Of a stretch of DNA of 64,000 bases, positions 42,535 through 51,065 are shown in pieces. The stretch lies in assembly GCF_019799965.1 (NCBI RefSeq), contig NZ_JABGCJ010000004.1, positions 62,001 through 126,000 on the forward strand, written 5' to 3'. The notes beneath the pieces are model-generated. The model saw only the letters and a list, made by a program, of their open reading frames with translations. It searched no databases and had not been told where the DNA came from. The stretch's first letter is position 1; each line of letters opens with the position of its first letter. This stretch comes from Modestobacter italicus (GTDB taxonomy: Bacteria; Actinomycetota; Actinomycetes; Mycobacteriales; Geodermatophilaceae). The translations under genes were made by a program, and so were the position numbers.

Positions 42535-43590
42535 ATGGCCGGAGCAAGCTCACGCCCCCCACACGAGGGTCGCCACACCTCGACCGACGACCGCGCTCCG
42601 GCAGCCGGCCGCGACGGGGGTGACATCGCCCCAGGCGACGACAACATCACCCACGAGCGGGCCGACTTCGCCCCCACCGGCGCCGACCCGAAGCCGACCA
42701 CCGGCGGGACGTTCAAGCGCACGCTCAAGGAGTTCAGCGAGGACGGCCTGACCGACTGGGCCGCCTCGCTCACCTACTACGGCGTGCTGGCGCTCTTCCC
42801 CGCGCTCACCGCGCTGGCCTCGGTCGTCGGCCTGCTCACCGACCCGGAGGAGCTCACCACTGCACTCACTGAGGTCGTCCCCGAGCAGGCAGCCAACACG
42901 CTCAACCCGGTGATCCAGCAGGTCGCGGGCAGCTCGGGTGCGGCCGGGTTCGGTCTGATCCTGGGTCTGGCCGGTGCCGTCTGGTCGGCCTCGGGCTACG
43001 TCGGCGCCTTCACCCGGGCGGCCAACGTGGTCTACGAGGTGCGCGAGGGCCGCAAGATCTGGAAGCTCAAGCCGCTCCAGCTGCTGGTCACCCTGATCGG
43101 CATCCTGTTCGCCGCCCTCATCCTGGCGATGCTGGTGCTCAGCGGCCCGGTCGTCGACGCCATCGGCCAGACCCTGGGGCTGGGCGACACCGTGCTGACC
43201 ATCTGGACCTGGGCCAAGTGGCCGGTCATCCTGGTGCTCCTGGCCCTGATGATCGCGGTCCTCTACTACGCCACCCCCAACGCCAAGCTGCGCGGGTTCA
43301 AGTGGGTCAGCCCCGGCGCCGGCGTGGCCATCCTGGTGGCGGTCGTCGCCTCCGCGCTCTTCGCCTTCTATGTGGCGAACTTCAGCAGCTACAACGCCAC
43401 CTACGGGGCGCTGGCCGGTGTCGTGATCTTCCTGATCTGGTTCTGGCTGATCAACCTGGCCCTGCTGTTCGGCATCGAGCTCGACGCCGAGATGGAGCGG
43501 ACCAAGGAGCTGAAGGCCGGCGTGCCGCGCGCGGACAAGGAGATCCAGCTCGACGCCCGCGCCGAGCCGAAGCGTCAGCAGACCACCTGA
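42535..43590 (+). CDS. YihY/virulence factor BrkB family membrane protein
   Basis: A 351-residue membrane protein. A polar N-terminal region of about 60 residues precedes LKEFSEDGLTDWAASLTYYGVLALFPALT, the YihY signature, and five more helices (LLVTLIGILFAALILAML, FLIWFWLINLALLFG). The conserved ALTYY and ELDAE motifs are present. Once thought to be RNase BN, the family has no firm function. CCGGAGG lies before the ATG. It ends at a perfect 17-bp hairpin. Confidence 0.92.
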   Translation: MAGASSRPPHEGRHTSTDDRAPAAGRDGGDIAPGDDNITHERADFAPTGADPKPTTGGTFKRTLKEFSEDGLTDWAASLTYYGVLALFPALTALASVVGLLTDPEELTTALTEVVPEQAANTLNPVIQQVAGSSGAAGFGLILGLAGAVWSASGYVGAFTRAANVVYEVREGRKIWKLKPLQLLVTLIGILFAALILAMLVLSGPVVDAIGQTLGLGDTVLTIWTWAKWPVILVLLALMIAVLYYATPNAKLRGFKWVSPGAGVAILVAVVASALFAFYVANFSSYNATYGALAGVVIFLIWFWLINLALLFGIELDAEMERTKELKAGVPRADKEIQLDARAEPKRQQTT

Positions 43591-43607
43591 TCCACCCCGC
43601 ACACCCG

Positions 43608-43645
43608 ACGACGGCCCCCGGTCCAGCTGGACCGGGGGCCGTCGT
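43608..43645. terminator. Perfect 17-bp hairpin after the YihY gene
   Basis: ACGACGGCCCCCGGTCC (43608-43624), AGCT loop, GGACCGGGGGCCGTCGT (43629-43645). It separates two convergent genes. Confidence 0.88.
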
Positions 43646-43651
43646 GTGTCG

Positions 43652-44404
43652 TCAGTCGGTCGGCCGGCGCATCGACCACATCTGCGCGGGGCGCTCGAAC
43701 TGAGTGGCGATCTCCCAGCTGACGCCGGGCGGCCCGGTCTCCTTGCGGAAGTTGCCGACCGCCAGCCGGGCGAGCGCGGGGTCGCGGGCCACCCGGGCGG
43801 CCAGCTCAAGGGCGCGGCCCTCGACGGCGTCGTCGTCGTGGGTCTCCCAGGCCAGACCGAGCCGCACCGCGGTCTCCCCGTCGACCTCCTCGCCGAACAG
43901 CGCCATCGCCGCCGCCGCCTCCCGGCCCACGAGCCGGGACAGCAGCACGAAGTGCCCACCGCCGGGGTGGATGCCGCGCTTGAGGAACCCGCAGATCAGC
44001 CGGGCGTCCCGGGCCACGATCCGCAGGTCCGCGGCGAGCAGCATGTTCATCCCCGCGCCCACCGCCGAGCCGCGGACGGCGGCGATGGTGGGCACCCGCA
44101 CCTGGCCCAGCCGGTAGAAGGAGTCGTAGATGGCGCCCATGCCGGCGTAGGCGTCGGGTGCGGCCGGGTCCTTGCCGGCGTCGGTGAGGGTCTGCACGTC
44201 CCCGCCCGCGCAGAACGACTTCCCGACCGCGCGCACCACCAGGGCACCCACGTCGTCGCGGGCGTCGACCTCGTCGAAGGTGGCGATCAGCTCGGTGGCC
44301 ATCGCGGGGGTGAGCGCGTTGCGCCGCTGCGGGGCGTTCAGGGTGACGACGGCGACGCCGCCGTCGACCTCGAGCTGGACCTCACCGGAGGTGCTGTCGG
44401 ACAT
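43652..44404 (-). CDS. Crotonase-superfamily protein (enoyl-CoA hydratase/isomerase-like), catalytic Glu residues replaced
   Basis: A 250-residue crotonase fold. AVGKSFCAGGDVQTL and AAVRGSAVGAGMNMLLAADLR form the oxyanion hole. Aligning with rat enoyl-CoA hydratase, the two catalytic glutamates (144 and 164) fall on Asn120 (GAGMNML) and Phe140 (ICGFLKRGIHPGGG). It is therefore unlikely to hydrate enoyl-CoA; isomerase, hydrolase, decarboxylase or non-catalytic roles remain. The ATG at 44404 gives the usual length. Confidence 0.85.
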   Translation of the reverse strand: MSDSTSGEVQLEVDGGVAVVTLNAPQRRNALTPAMATELIATFDEVDARDDVGALVVRAVGKSFCAGGDVQTLTDAGKDPAAPDAYAGMGAIYDSFYRLGQVRVPTIAAVRGSAVGAGMNMLLAADLRIVARDARLICGFLKRGIHPGGGHFVLLSRLVGREAAAAMALFGEEVDGETAVRLGLAWETHDDDAVEGRALELAARVARDPALARLAVGNFRKETGPPGVSWEIATQFERPAQMWSMRRPTD

Positions 44405-44476
44405 GCCGCTCCCTGGTGTCGGGGCCGGCGACGGTGCCGGCTCTCCGGTGGATCAGACCACGGCCGGCGAGGCTCC

Positions 44477-45187
44477 TCAGCGGCTGGTCGACTGCCCGTC
44501 GTCGCCGCGCCGGGCCAGCGGCACCCGCTCCACCCAGCCGGCCGCTGCCGCCAGTCCGCGGCTGACCGCCTCGCCGACCGGGGCGAGCCGCTCGGGCGCG
44601 CGCTGCACGCCGGCGTCCACCAGGTCACGGGAGCGGTCCAGCACCGACAGTGGCAGCCCGGAGACGGCGTTGCCCGGGGGGCGGCGGGACACGGTCGGGT
44701 GCGGCCGGGTCGGCGAGACGCGTCGGGCGACCTCCCACTGCAGGCCCAGCCGGCGCAGCGCCTTGGCGTCCAGCGCCTCCTGCAGCCGGGGGAACATCTC
44801 GTCCTCCTCGTCCCGGACGTCCTCGCGCAGCACCTCGACCAGCCGGGCCAGCACCGTCGCGCGTCGCGGGTCGTCGTGCGGGGTGGTCTCCAGCCGGCTG
44901 ACCAGCTCGTTGACCTCCTGGTGTTCCTCCTCGACCTGCCGCGTCAGCGCCTCGCCGTCGGGCAGCATCCGGCGGATCACCGGCCAGAGGACGGTCTCCT
45001 CGGCGAAGGCGTGGCTGAACACCAGCCGGTCGATCCGGCGCAGCACCCGCTCCTGCTCCGTGCCGGTGGTGCCGTCGAGCTCGTGCAGCAGCCGGTCCAG
45101 CTCCTCGTGGTCCCTGCGCTGACGGACGAGGACGCTGGTCGGGCCGCCGAGCTCCTCGACGGTCTGGTCGGCGATCGAGCGGGGCAT
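44477..45187 (-). CDS. Hemerythrin HHE domain protein
   Basis: A 236-residue protein. Four helices carry the di-iron ligands: RRDHEELDRLLHEL, SHAFAEETVLWPVI, EEEHQEVNELV and RDEEDEMFPRL. A basic C-terminal region of about 70 residues follows, possibly interacting with nucleic acid or membrane. Hemerythrin-like proteins sense or detoxify O2, NO or peroxide. The ATG at 45187 was chosen. It is next to an unrelated crotonase gene on the same strand (72-base gap). Confidence 0.9.
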   Translation of the reverse strand: MPRSIADQTVEELGGPTSVLVRQRRDHEELDRLLHELDGTTGTEQERVLRRIDRLVFSHAFAEETVLWPVIRRMLPDGEALTRQVEEEHQEVNELVSRLETTPHDDPRRATVLARLVEVLREDVRDEEDEMFPRLQEALDAKALRRLGLQWEVARRVSPTRPHPTVSRRPPGNAVSGLPLSVLDRSRDLVDAGVQRAPERLAPVGEAVSRGLAAAAGWVERVPLARRGDDGQSTSR

Positions 45188-45290
45188 GGTGGCTCCTGAG
45201 CGGTGCGGCGGTGCGGCTTGCGGGGCTGGGACACCCGCCTGCCTGCCCCGGACCGGTCCGTCCCATGCACCGGGAGGGCAGAGTGGGGGC

Positions 45291-45509
45291 ATGGCGAACC
45301 TGATCGGACGGGCCCGGCGGACGGCGGAGGACCCGGTGGGCGAGAAGCTGGCCGGGCCGCTGCACGCGGTCGAGGAGTCCGTCGGCGCACCGGCGCGCGA
45401 GACGCACACCGACGTGCCCGCGCTCTGCGGCACCCCGGTGCAGGTCGTCGCCGTGGAGGACGTGCCCGACGACGCCGGGCTCTGCCAGGTCTGCCAGTAC
45501 GGCAGCTGA
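45291..45509 (+). CDS. Small protein with C-terminal CxxC, 72 residues
   Basis: A charged N-terminal half (RARRTAEDPVGEKLAGPLHAV), then HTDVPALCGTPVQVVAVED and a terminal LCQVCQYGS. The His/Cys pattern (H, C, CxxC) suggests a zinc ribbon similar to DUF3039-type small proteins. The ATG at 45291 follows GGGAGGGCAGAG. It is divergent from the hemerythrin gene. Function unknown. Confidence 0.65.
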   Translation: MANLIGRARRTAEDPVGEKLAGPLHAVEESVGAPARETHTDVPALCGTPVQVVAVEDVPDDAGLCQVCQYGS

Positions 45510-45561
45510 GCCACCGCACGCCGTCCCGGGTCCCGTCGGACCCGTCGGCGACACTGCGGAG

Positions 45562-47238
45562 GTGACCGCCGGCCCGCCCCCGACCGACGCCGGGGCGGTG
45601 CACCGGGTGGTGCTCGCCCGCCGCGGTCCGGACGCCGTGACGGCCACCGCGCTGGCCGGCGACGGCGCCGTGGCCGAGGTGACGCAGCTGCCGGCCGACC
45701 GGCTGGCCGCCTTCGTCGGCGACCGCGAACCGGGGCGCACCCGCTGGGTCTGGGACGACACGACCCGCTGGTACCCGGGGCTGCTGGCCGCCGGCGTCCG
45801 GGTCGAGCGCTGCACGGACCTGCGGCTGAGCCGGGCGGTGCTGCGCCGCTCCCCCCTGGTCGAGCCCCCCGCACCGGACGACGCCTGGGACGCGCTCCAG
45901 CCGGTCACCGCCGACGACCCGGCGCTGTTCGCCCTCGACGACCCGGCCGACCGGCTGGACCCCGTCGCCGAGCACGCCCGGCAGCAGGCCGCGCTGGCCG
46001 GCTCGCCGCAGCGGGGGCGGCTGGGGCTGCTGCTGGCCGCCGAGTCCTCCGGTGCGCTGGTCGCCGCGGAGATGACCCACGCCGGGCTGCCCTGGCGCGC
46101 CGACGTGCACGACGAGCTGCTGACCGCGCTGCTCGGCCCCCGCCCACCCCGCGGGCAGCGGCCGGCCGGGCTGGAGCGGCTGCTGCCGGCGATCCGCGGG
46201 CCCCTCGGTGCGCCGCAGCTCAACCCCGACTCCCCCACCGAGCTGCTCCGCGCGCTGCAGACCGCCGGGCTGCCGGTGCCCGACACCCGGTCCTGGACGC
46301 TGGAGCAGGTCGACCACCCCGCCGTCCCGCCGCTGCTGGAGTACAAGAAGCTGTCCCGACTGCTGGCCGCCAACGGCTGGGCGTGGCTGGACACCTGGGT
46401 GCAGGACGGCCGGTTCCGGCCCACCTACCTGCCCGGCGGCGTGGTCACCGGCCGCTGGGCGTCCTCCGGTGGCGGGGCGCTGTCGGTGCCCGCCCAGGTG
46501 CGCCCGGCGGCGGTCGCCGACGACGGCTGGCGGTTCGTGGTCGCCGACGTGGCGCAGCTGGAGCCGCGGGTGCTCGCCGGGATGAGCGGGGACGCCGCCA
46601 TGGCCGAGGCGGCCCGGGCCTCGGACCTCTACCAGGCGATGGTGGACAGCGGCGCGGTCGCCAGCCGGGCCGATGCCAAGGTCGGGATGCTGGGCGCGAT
46701 GTACGGCGGCACCCGCGGCGAGAGCGGGCGGATGATGCCGCGGCTGACCCGGCGCTACCCGCGGGCGATCGGGCTGGTCGAGGAGGCGGCCCGGGCCGGG
46801 GAACGCGGCGAGGTGGTGCACACCCTGCTCGGCCGGGGGTCACCGCCGCCCACCGGCGCCTGGGCGGAACGGGCCGTCGAGCCGGCCGAGGGCGCGATGT
46901 CCCGGGAGGACCGCGACCGCCACCGCCGGTCGTGGGGCCGGTTCACCCGCAACTTCGTCGTCCAGGGCACCGGCGCGGAGTGGGCGCTGTGCTGGCTGGC
47001 CGACCTGCGCAACCGGCTGTGGCGGCTGGGCGGCACCGGCCCGCTGACCGACCGGCCGCACCTGGTGTTCTTCCTGCACGACGAGGTCGTCGTCCACACG
47101 CCGGCCGGCCTGGCCGAGGAGGTCGGCGAGGCGGTGCGCCAGGCGGCTGCCGAGGCCGGCCGGCTGCTGTTCGGCGGCTTCCCGGTGGACTTCCCGCTCG
47201 ACGTCTCCGTCGTCCGGTCCTGGGCCGACGCCGACTGA
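45562..47238 (+). CDS. Family A DNA polymerase (bifunctional 3'-5' exonuclease/polymerase type)
   Basis: A 558-residue stand-alone PolA-type polymerase. Motif A is FVVADVAQLEPRVLAG (Asp329), motif B KVGMLGAMYGG, and motif C LHDEVVVH (His506-Asp507-Glu508). The N-terminal 170 residues correspond to the 3'-5' exonuclease fold, but I see none of its DxE metal ligands, so proofreading is probably lost. There is no 5' nuclease domain. Such enzymes occur across actinobacteria beside full-length PolA; the role is probably in repair. The GTG at 45562 is used. Confidence 0.87.
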   Translation: MTAGPPPTDAGAVHRVVLARRGPDAVTATALAGDGAVAEVTQLPADRLAAFVGDREPGRTRWVWDDTTRWYPGLLAAGVRVERCTDLRLSRAVLRRSPLVEPPAPDDAWDALQPVTADDPALFALDDPADRLDPVAEHARQQAALAGSPQRGRLGLLLAAESSGALVAAEMTHAGLPWRADVHDELLTALLGPRPPRGQRPAGLERLLPAIRGPLGAPQLNPDSPTELLRALQTAGLPVPDTRSWTLEQVDHPAVPPLLEYKKLSRLLAANGWAWLDTWVQDGRFRPTYLPGGVVTGRWASSGGGALSVPAQVRPAAVADDGWRFVVADVAQLEPRVLAGMSGDAAMAEAARASDLYQAMVDSGAVASRADAKVGMLGAMYGGTRGESGRMMPRLTRRYPRAIGLVEEAARAGERGEVVHTLLGRGSPPPTGAWAERAVEPAEGAMSREDRDRHRRSWGRFTRNFVVQGTGAEWALCWLADLRNRLWRLGGTGPLTDRPHLVFFLHDEVVVHTPAGLAEEVGEAVRQAAAEAGRLLFGGFPVDFPLDVSVVRSWADAD

Positions 47239-47248
47239 GCCGCGCCGG

Positions 47249-48802
47249 TCAGGCCTGCAGCAGCGTCAGCACGGCGCGGGGCGACTGGTTGGCCTGGGCG
47301 AGCATGGCGGTGCCGGCCTGGACGACCACCTGGCTGCGGGTCAGGGCGACCGTCTCCTGCGCCATGTCGGTGTCCCGGATGCGTGACTCCGCCGCCGCGG
47401 TGTTCTCGATCGACACCCCGAGCCGGGCCAGGGTGTGCTCGAACCGGTTCTGCGCAGCGCCCAGCTCGGCCCGCTGCGTCGACACCACGCTGATCGCGGC
47501 GTCGACGACGGCGATCAGACTCGGACCCGGCCGGTACACCGGCGTGGCCGCCGCCACCTCGGCGCTGGTCGCGTCCACGGCGGGCACCGGCCCGGTGAAG
47601 AGGACGGCGGGCCCGTCGTCCGGGGAGCCGGACCCGACGCTGGTGAGGGTGAAGGCGGCGTCCTCGGTGGTGATGCCGGCGGCCTTGGCTGCCGCGTTCA
47701 GCTCGGCCAGCGCCTGGTTGCCGGCGCCGCTGTAGGCCACCCGGCCGAGGTCGAGCGTGTGCCCGTTGGCGGTGACCGTGCCCCGCAACGCGAGCAGGTC
47801 GGCCGGCGTCGTCCTGGTGAACAGGAGCGTGCCGGCCTCGGGGGGCGGCGCCGCCGTCGGCGCGGACGTCCAGACCGGCAGGCTGAGCGCCGGGGTCGGC
47901 TGGGTGAACGCCGCGGTGATCGGGGGGAGGTCGGACGCCGTGTCGGTCAGGGCCGGCGTGGGTGAGCGGAAGATCAGGTCGTCGCCGTCGTCGATGAACA
48001 CGTCGGCACCGGAGCCCTGGAACCAGGTGAAGCCGGCCGCGAGTGCCGCTGCGTTGAGCTGCGTGATCGCCGAGGCGTTGTCGATGACGCCGGGGGCGGG
48101 CACGTAGCCGACCGCGCCCAGGTCGAGGCTGACGCCACCGACCGTGAGGACGCCGGTGAGCTGGCCGACGCCCACCGGTGACACGGTCGCCCCGATGAAG
48201 GACACAGCGCCGCCGAGCGGCTGGCCCACGCCGCGCGCGGCGGATCCGTGGACGGACGACGCATCCCGGGTCACGTCGATCGCGTTGACCCCGAGGCCCA
48301 CCGCTCCCAGGGCGCCGGAGATGCTGACGTCGATCGTGTCGCCGACGTCAGCGCCCACCTGGAACCTGCCGGTGTACCCGCCGTCGAGCAGCCGGGTGCC
48401 GTTGAACGCCGTGGCCCCGGCGATGCGGGTGAGCTCCGCCTTGAGCTGGGTGATCTCCGCCTGGACGTGCGCCTTCGCCCCGGCGTCGACCGCGCCGTCG
48501 TTGGCGGCCTGCACCACCAGGTCGCGCATCCGCTGCAGGACGGCGGTCGTCTGGGCGAGCGCACCCTCGGCCGTCTGCACGACGCTGATGCCGTCGCGGG
48601 TGTTCCGGACGGCCTGGGTCATGCCGCCGAGCTGGGCACGCAGCCCCTCGGAGATCGCCAGTCCGGCTGCGTCGTCCGCTGCCCGGTTGATCCGGTAGCC
48701 GGAGGAGAGCCGTTCCAGCGACGTGCGCATCGCGTGGTCCGCGGTCGACAGGCTGCGGGAGGCCGACAGCGCCGCGACGTTGGTGCTGACACCGAGCCCC
48801 AC
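47249..48802 (-). CDS. fliC: Flagellin
   Basis: A 517-residue flagellin. The N-terminal D0/D1 region is VSTNVAALSASRSLSTADHA, then LSSGYRINRAADDAAGLAIS, and the C-terminal D0/D1 is ENTAAAESRIRDTDMAQETV and QSPRAVLTLLQA. The central region holds two related beta modules (VGGVSLDLGAVGYVPA and ANGHTLDLGRVAYSGA), the flagellin IN-type repeat, exposed on the filament. GGGAGGG precedes the GTG at 48802. No other flagellar gene is in the window. A sigma-28-like promoter lies upstream. Confidence 0.95.
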   Translation of the reverse strand: MGLGVSTNVAALSASRSLSTADHAMRTSLERLSSGYRINRAADDAAGLAISEGLRAQLGGMTQAVRNTRDGISVVQTAEGALAQTTAVLQRMRDLVVQAANDGAVDAGAKAHVQAEITQLKAELTRIAGATAFNGTRLLDGGYTGRFQVGADVGDTIDVSISGALGAVGLGVNAIDVTRDASSVHGSAARGVGQPLGGAVSFIGATVSPVGVGQLTGVLTVGGVSLDLGAVGYVPAPGVIDNASAITQLNAAALAAGFTWFQGSGADVFIDDGDDLIFRSPTPALTDTASDLPPITAAFTQPTPALSLPVWTSAPTAAPPPEAGTLLFTRTTPADLLALRGTVTANGHTLDLGRVAYSGAGNQALAELNAAAKAAGITTEDAAFTLTSVGSGSPDDGPAVLFTGPVPAVDATSAEVAAATPVYRPGPSLIAVVDAAISVVSTQRAELGAAQNRFEHTLARLGVSIENTAAAESRIRDTDMAQETVALTRSQVVVQAGTAMLAQANQSPRAVLTLLQA

Positions 48803-48858
48803 GCTGCCCTCCCTGACCGCTCGCCCACCACGTCCGTGCGGCGGGACCTGCACCTGCG

Positions 48859-48885
48859 ACTACGGCTGACCGGCCGGGGAGTTGA
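48859..48885 (-). promoter_or_regulatory. Possible sigma-28 (FliA/SigD-type) promoter of flagellin
   Basis: On the minus strand TCAA, a 15-base spacer and GCCGTAGT resemble the flagellar sigma consensus TAAA-N15-GCCGATAA in spacing and the first four -10 bases. It gives a 5' leader of about 50 bases. Confidence 0.45.
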
Positions 48886-48928
48886 CCCGAACAACGAGAT
48901 CGTCACCACGGCCCGGCTGGGAGCCGTC

Positions 48929-49795
48929 TCAGCCCCGGGGCACCGTGACCAGGACGCAGCCCGTGGACCCGAACGGCTCGACGGAGTAGCCCAGCGCCTG
49001 CAGGCAGTCGGCGACCGCGGCGTTCATCGCCTGCTGCACCGCCCCGTGCACCGCAGCGCCGCGCACCTGCTCCCGGCCCATCCGGTCGTGCTGGTGCCAG
49101 CTCACCACGATGCCGTGCCGCCCCGGCTCGGGGCTGAGGCAGACGCCGCCGGCCGGCGCCCCACCGGCACAGTCGTGCAGCGGCAGCCCGGACTCGACGA
49201 GCGCGGCCGCCACGTCGACCACCAGGGTGACCAGCTCGTCCTCGTCGACCAGCGGCGAGTCCCACTCCTCGGGCAGCCGGTCGAGCTGCTCGCCGAGCTC
49301 GGCCAGCCAGGCCCGCTCCGCCGGGAGCTGCCGGCGGACCAGCCGGCCGTCGGGGCGCAGCACCCCGTGCACCGCGCGCACCGTCGCGGCCAGACCGGTG
49401 GCGAGCACTGCCCAGTCGGCGTCCACCCGGTCGGGGAACGGGCCGGCCACCAGCTGGCCCGGCCCGGCGTCCTCGGCCTCGTCGACCAGCCACCAGGCGG
49501 GCGTCCCCGGCTCGGCGGCCCGCGTGCCGGCGGGGTGGTTGGCCACGCCGACCGGTGCACTCTGCTCCGGCAGCGACCCACCAGCGGCCGGCGCCGGCAC
49601 GGCGGGGACGCCGGCGGCGGCCGGGACCGCCACCGCGACCGCACCGACCGCGGCGGGGACTGCGGCCTGCCGGCGCTGCCCCTGCACCTGGTTGCGCTCG
49701 AACTCGTACCGGGCGGTGGAGCTCTGCGCCAGCGCGACGACCACCGCGGCCAGCAGCACGAAGCCCACGACCGAGACCGTCGGCCAGAGGAGCAT
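48929..49795 (-). CDS. Membrane-anchored protein with STARYE motif, 288 residues
   Basis: An N-terminal helix (WPTVSVVGFVLLAAVVVAL, residues 4-22) followed by AQSSTARYEFERNQ matches the 58-residue protein at 42067. An Ala/Pro linker to about residue 85 leads to a C-terminal domain of about 190 residues (GPFPDRVDADWAVLATGL, FGSTGCVLVTVPRG) that I do not recognise. The ATG at 49795 overlaps the TGA of the 71-residue upstream gene by one base, so translation is coupled. Neighbour of flagellin on the same strand, but no motility link is shown. Confidence 0.72.
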   Translation of the reverse strand: MLLWPTVSVVGFVLLAAVVVALAQSSTARYEFERNQVQGQRRQAAVPAAVGAVAVAVPAAAGVPAVPAPAAGGSLPEQSAPVGVANHPAGTRAAEPGTPAWWLVDEAEDAGPGQLVAGPFPDRVDADWAVLATGLAATVRAVHGVLRPDGRLVRRQLPAERAWLAELGEQLDRLPEEWDSPLVDEDELVTLVVDVAAALVESGLPLHDCAGGAPAGGVCLSPEPGRHGIVVSWHQHDRMGREQVRGAAVHGAVQQAMNAAVADCLQALGYSVEPFGSTGCVLVTVPRG

Positions 49796-50010
49796 CACTG
49801 CGCCACGCCCGCCACGGCGCCCCACCGGGCCGCCCGCCGCGAGGTCTGCTGGGTCCAGTCGCGCAGCCGGGCACCGGACGCGCGGAGCGACGGCCGCGCC
49901 GGCCCGGCCAGTGGCTCCTCCGAGCCGAAGAGGTCGAGCAGCTCGGCCAGGCTCAGCTCCTCCTCGGCAGGGGACGACGGTCGGGGTGCCAGTTCGAGTG
50001 CGGTGGTCAC
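49795..50010 (-). CDS. Small hypothetical protein, 71 residues, coupled to the 49795 membrane protein
   Basis: MTTALELAPRPSSPAEEELS, then LAELLDLFGSEEPL and a basic C-terminal half (RLRDWTQQTSRRAARWG). GAGGAGCCCC precedes the GTG at 50010. The TGATG overlap with the next gene supports expression. The acidic ELSLAELLDLFG helix and basic tail suggest a protein-binding helix pair. No family is recognised. Confidence 0.62.
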   Translation of the reverse strand: MTTALELAPRPSSPAEEELSLAELLDLFGSEEPLAGPARPSLRASGARLRDWTQQTSRRAARWGAVAGVAQ

Positions 50011-50379
50011 GCGGGGCTCCTCGGTGCTGTTCGTCGCGGCCGGGGAAGTGCCGCGGACGAGCAGAAAGGTATGGCCCGGACCGCTCCGGTCGACCCGCCC
50101 GGACACGCCTCCGGCGGCCCCGTCACCGAATCGTTGCGTGGAGCACTCCGCAGGTCGATGACCGACCTCCGGGCGGCCGCCTTGTCGACATACCCACCCT
50201 CGCGACCTGGGCTTTTGCCCGCACCGAGCGGGAACGGCGGGGGTGACCCCGCCGGACGCGGCATGTCGCGCGAGTGACGCACGGGGCGGTCGGTGTCCGC
50301 ACGGCGTGGCCGGGGAGCGATGAGATCCCCGGCGTCCACGGGTCTGAGGTGTCGAGCCCATCGCGGACCAGGAGGACGC
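50011..50379. other. 369-bp intergenic region with two compact hairpins
   Basis: No gene is evident. GGGC-TTTT-GCCC (50209-50220) and CGGCGGGG-GTGA-CCCCGCCG (50235-50254, GNRA loop on the plus strand) are 14 bases apart. A GTATGTCGAC segment lies nearby on the minus strand. It could hold an RNA element for either divergent gene; I could not match it to a known riboswitch. Confidence 0.35.
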
Positions 50380-50946
50380 ATGCGCAAGATCGTCGTGCAG
50401 ATGATGCTGTCGCTGGACGGCTGCTTCGAGGGGCCGGACCACGACCTGAGCTGGCACCAGGTCGACGAGGAGCTGCACACGCACTTCAACGAGCACCTCG
50501 CGACCATGAGCGCCTTCCTGGAGGGCCGGGTCAGCTACGAGCTCATGGAGGCGGTCTGGCCGACCGCCGACCAGGACCCGGACAACTCGCCGACCATGCG
50601 CGAGTTCGCCGGCATCTGGCGGGCGATGCCCAAGGTCGTCTTCTCTCGCACGCTGCAGGAGGCCGGGCCCAACGCCTCGCTGCGGTCGGAGGTGGACCCC
50701 GACGAGATCCGCGCACTGCAGCAGCAGCCCGGCGGGGACATGACCCTCGGCTGGGTGGACCTGGTGGAGACCTTCCGCCGGCTGGAGCTGGTCGACGAGT
50801 ACCGGCTCTACGTCAACCCGGTCGTCGTCGGCCGCGGCCGCCGCCTGTTCGAGCCCGGCACCGAGCCGATCGACCTGGAGCTGGTGGAGACCCGCCGGTT
50901 CGGCAATGGCGTCGTCCTGCTCCGCTACGCCGTCCTCCGGGCCTGA
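50380..50946 (+). CDS. Dihydrofolate reductase/RibD C-terminal-family protein
   Basis: A 188-residue protein. KIVVQMMLSLDGCFEGP is the family's N-terminal strand, MSAFLEGRVSYELM the NADPH-binding helix, and LVDEYRLYVNPVVVGRGRRLF the conserved end. It is an NADPH-dependent reductase fold of the YwjB/DHFR-like group; the substrate is unknown. CAGGAGGACGC before the ATG at 50380 is a clear ribosome binding site. Confidence 0.92.
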   Translation: MRKIVVQMMLSLDGCFEGPDHDLSWHQVDEELHTHFNEHLATMSAFLEGRVSYELMEAVWPTADQDPDNSPTMREFAGIWRAMPKVVFSRTLQEAGPNASLRSEVDPDEIRALQQQPGGDMTLGWVDLVETFRRLELVDEYRLYVNPVVVGRGRRLFEPGTEPIDLELVETRRFGNGVVLLRYAVLRA

Positions 50947-51053
50947 CGGGACGACGGTCCCCGTCGCGGTACGCCCGCGGGAGCGCCCGGCAGATGGTGG
51001 TCCTGCCGGCGGCTTCAGGGACACGCCCCTGTCGGCGAGGCCCCCGCCGCCCC

Positions 51054-51059
51054 TACGCT
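51054..51059 (+). promoter_or_regulatory. Leaderless -10 of the 41-codon ORF
   Basis: TACGCT, six bases, then ATG at 51066. The identical hexamer and spacing precede the lipoprotein gene at 59179. Confidence 0.5.
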
Positions 51060-51065
51060 CCGCCG

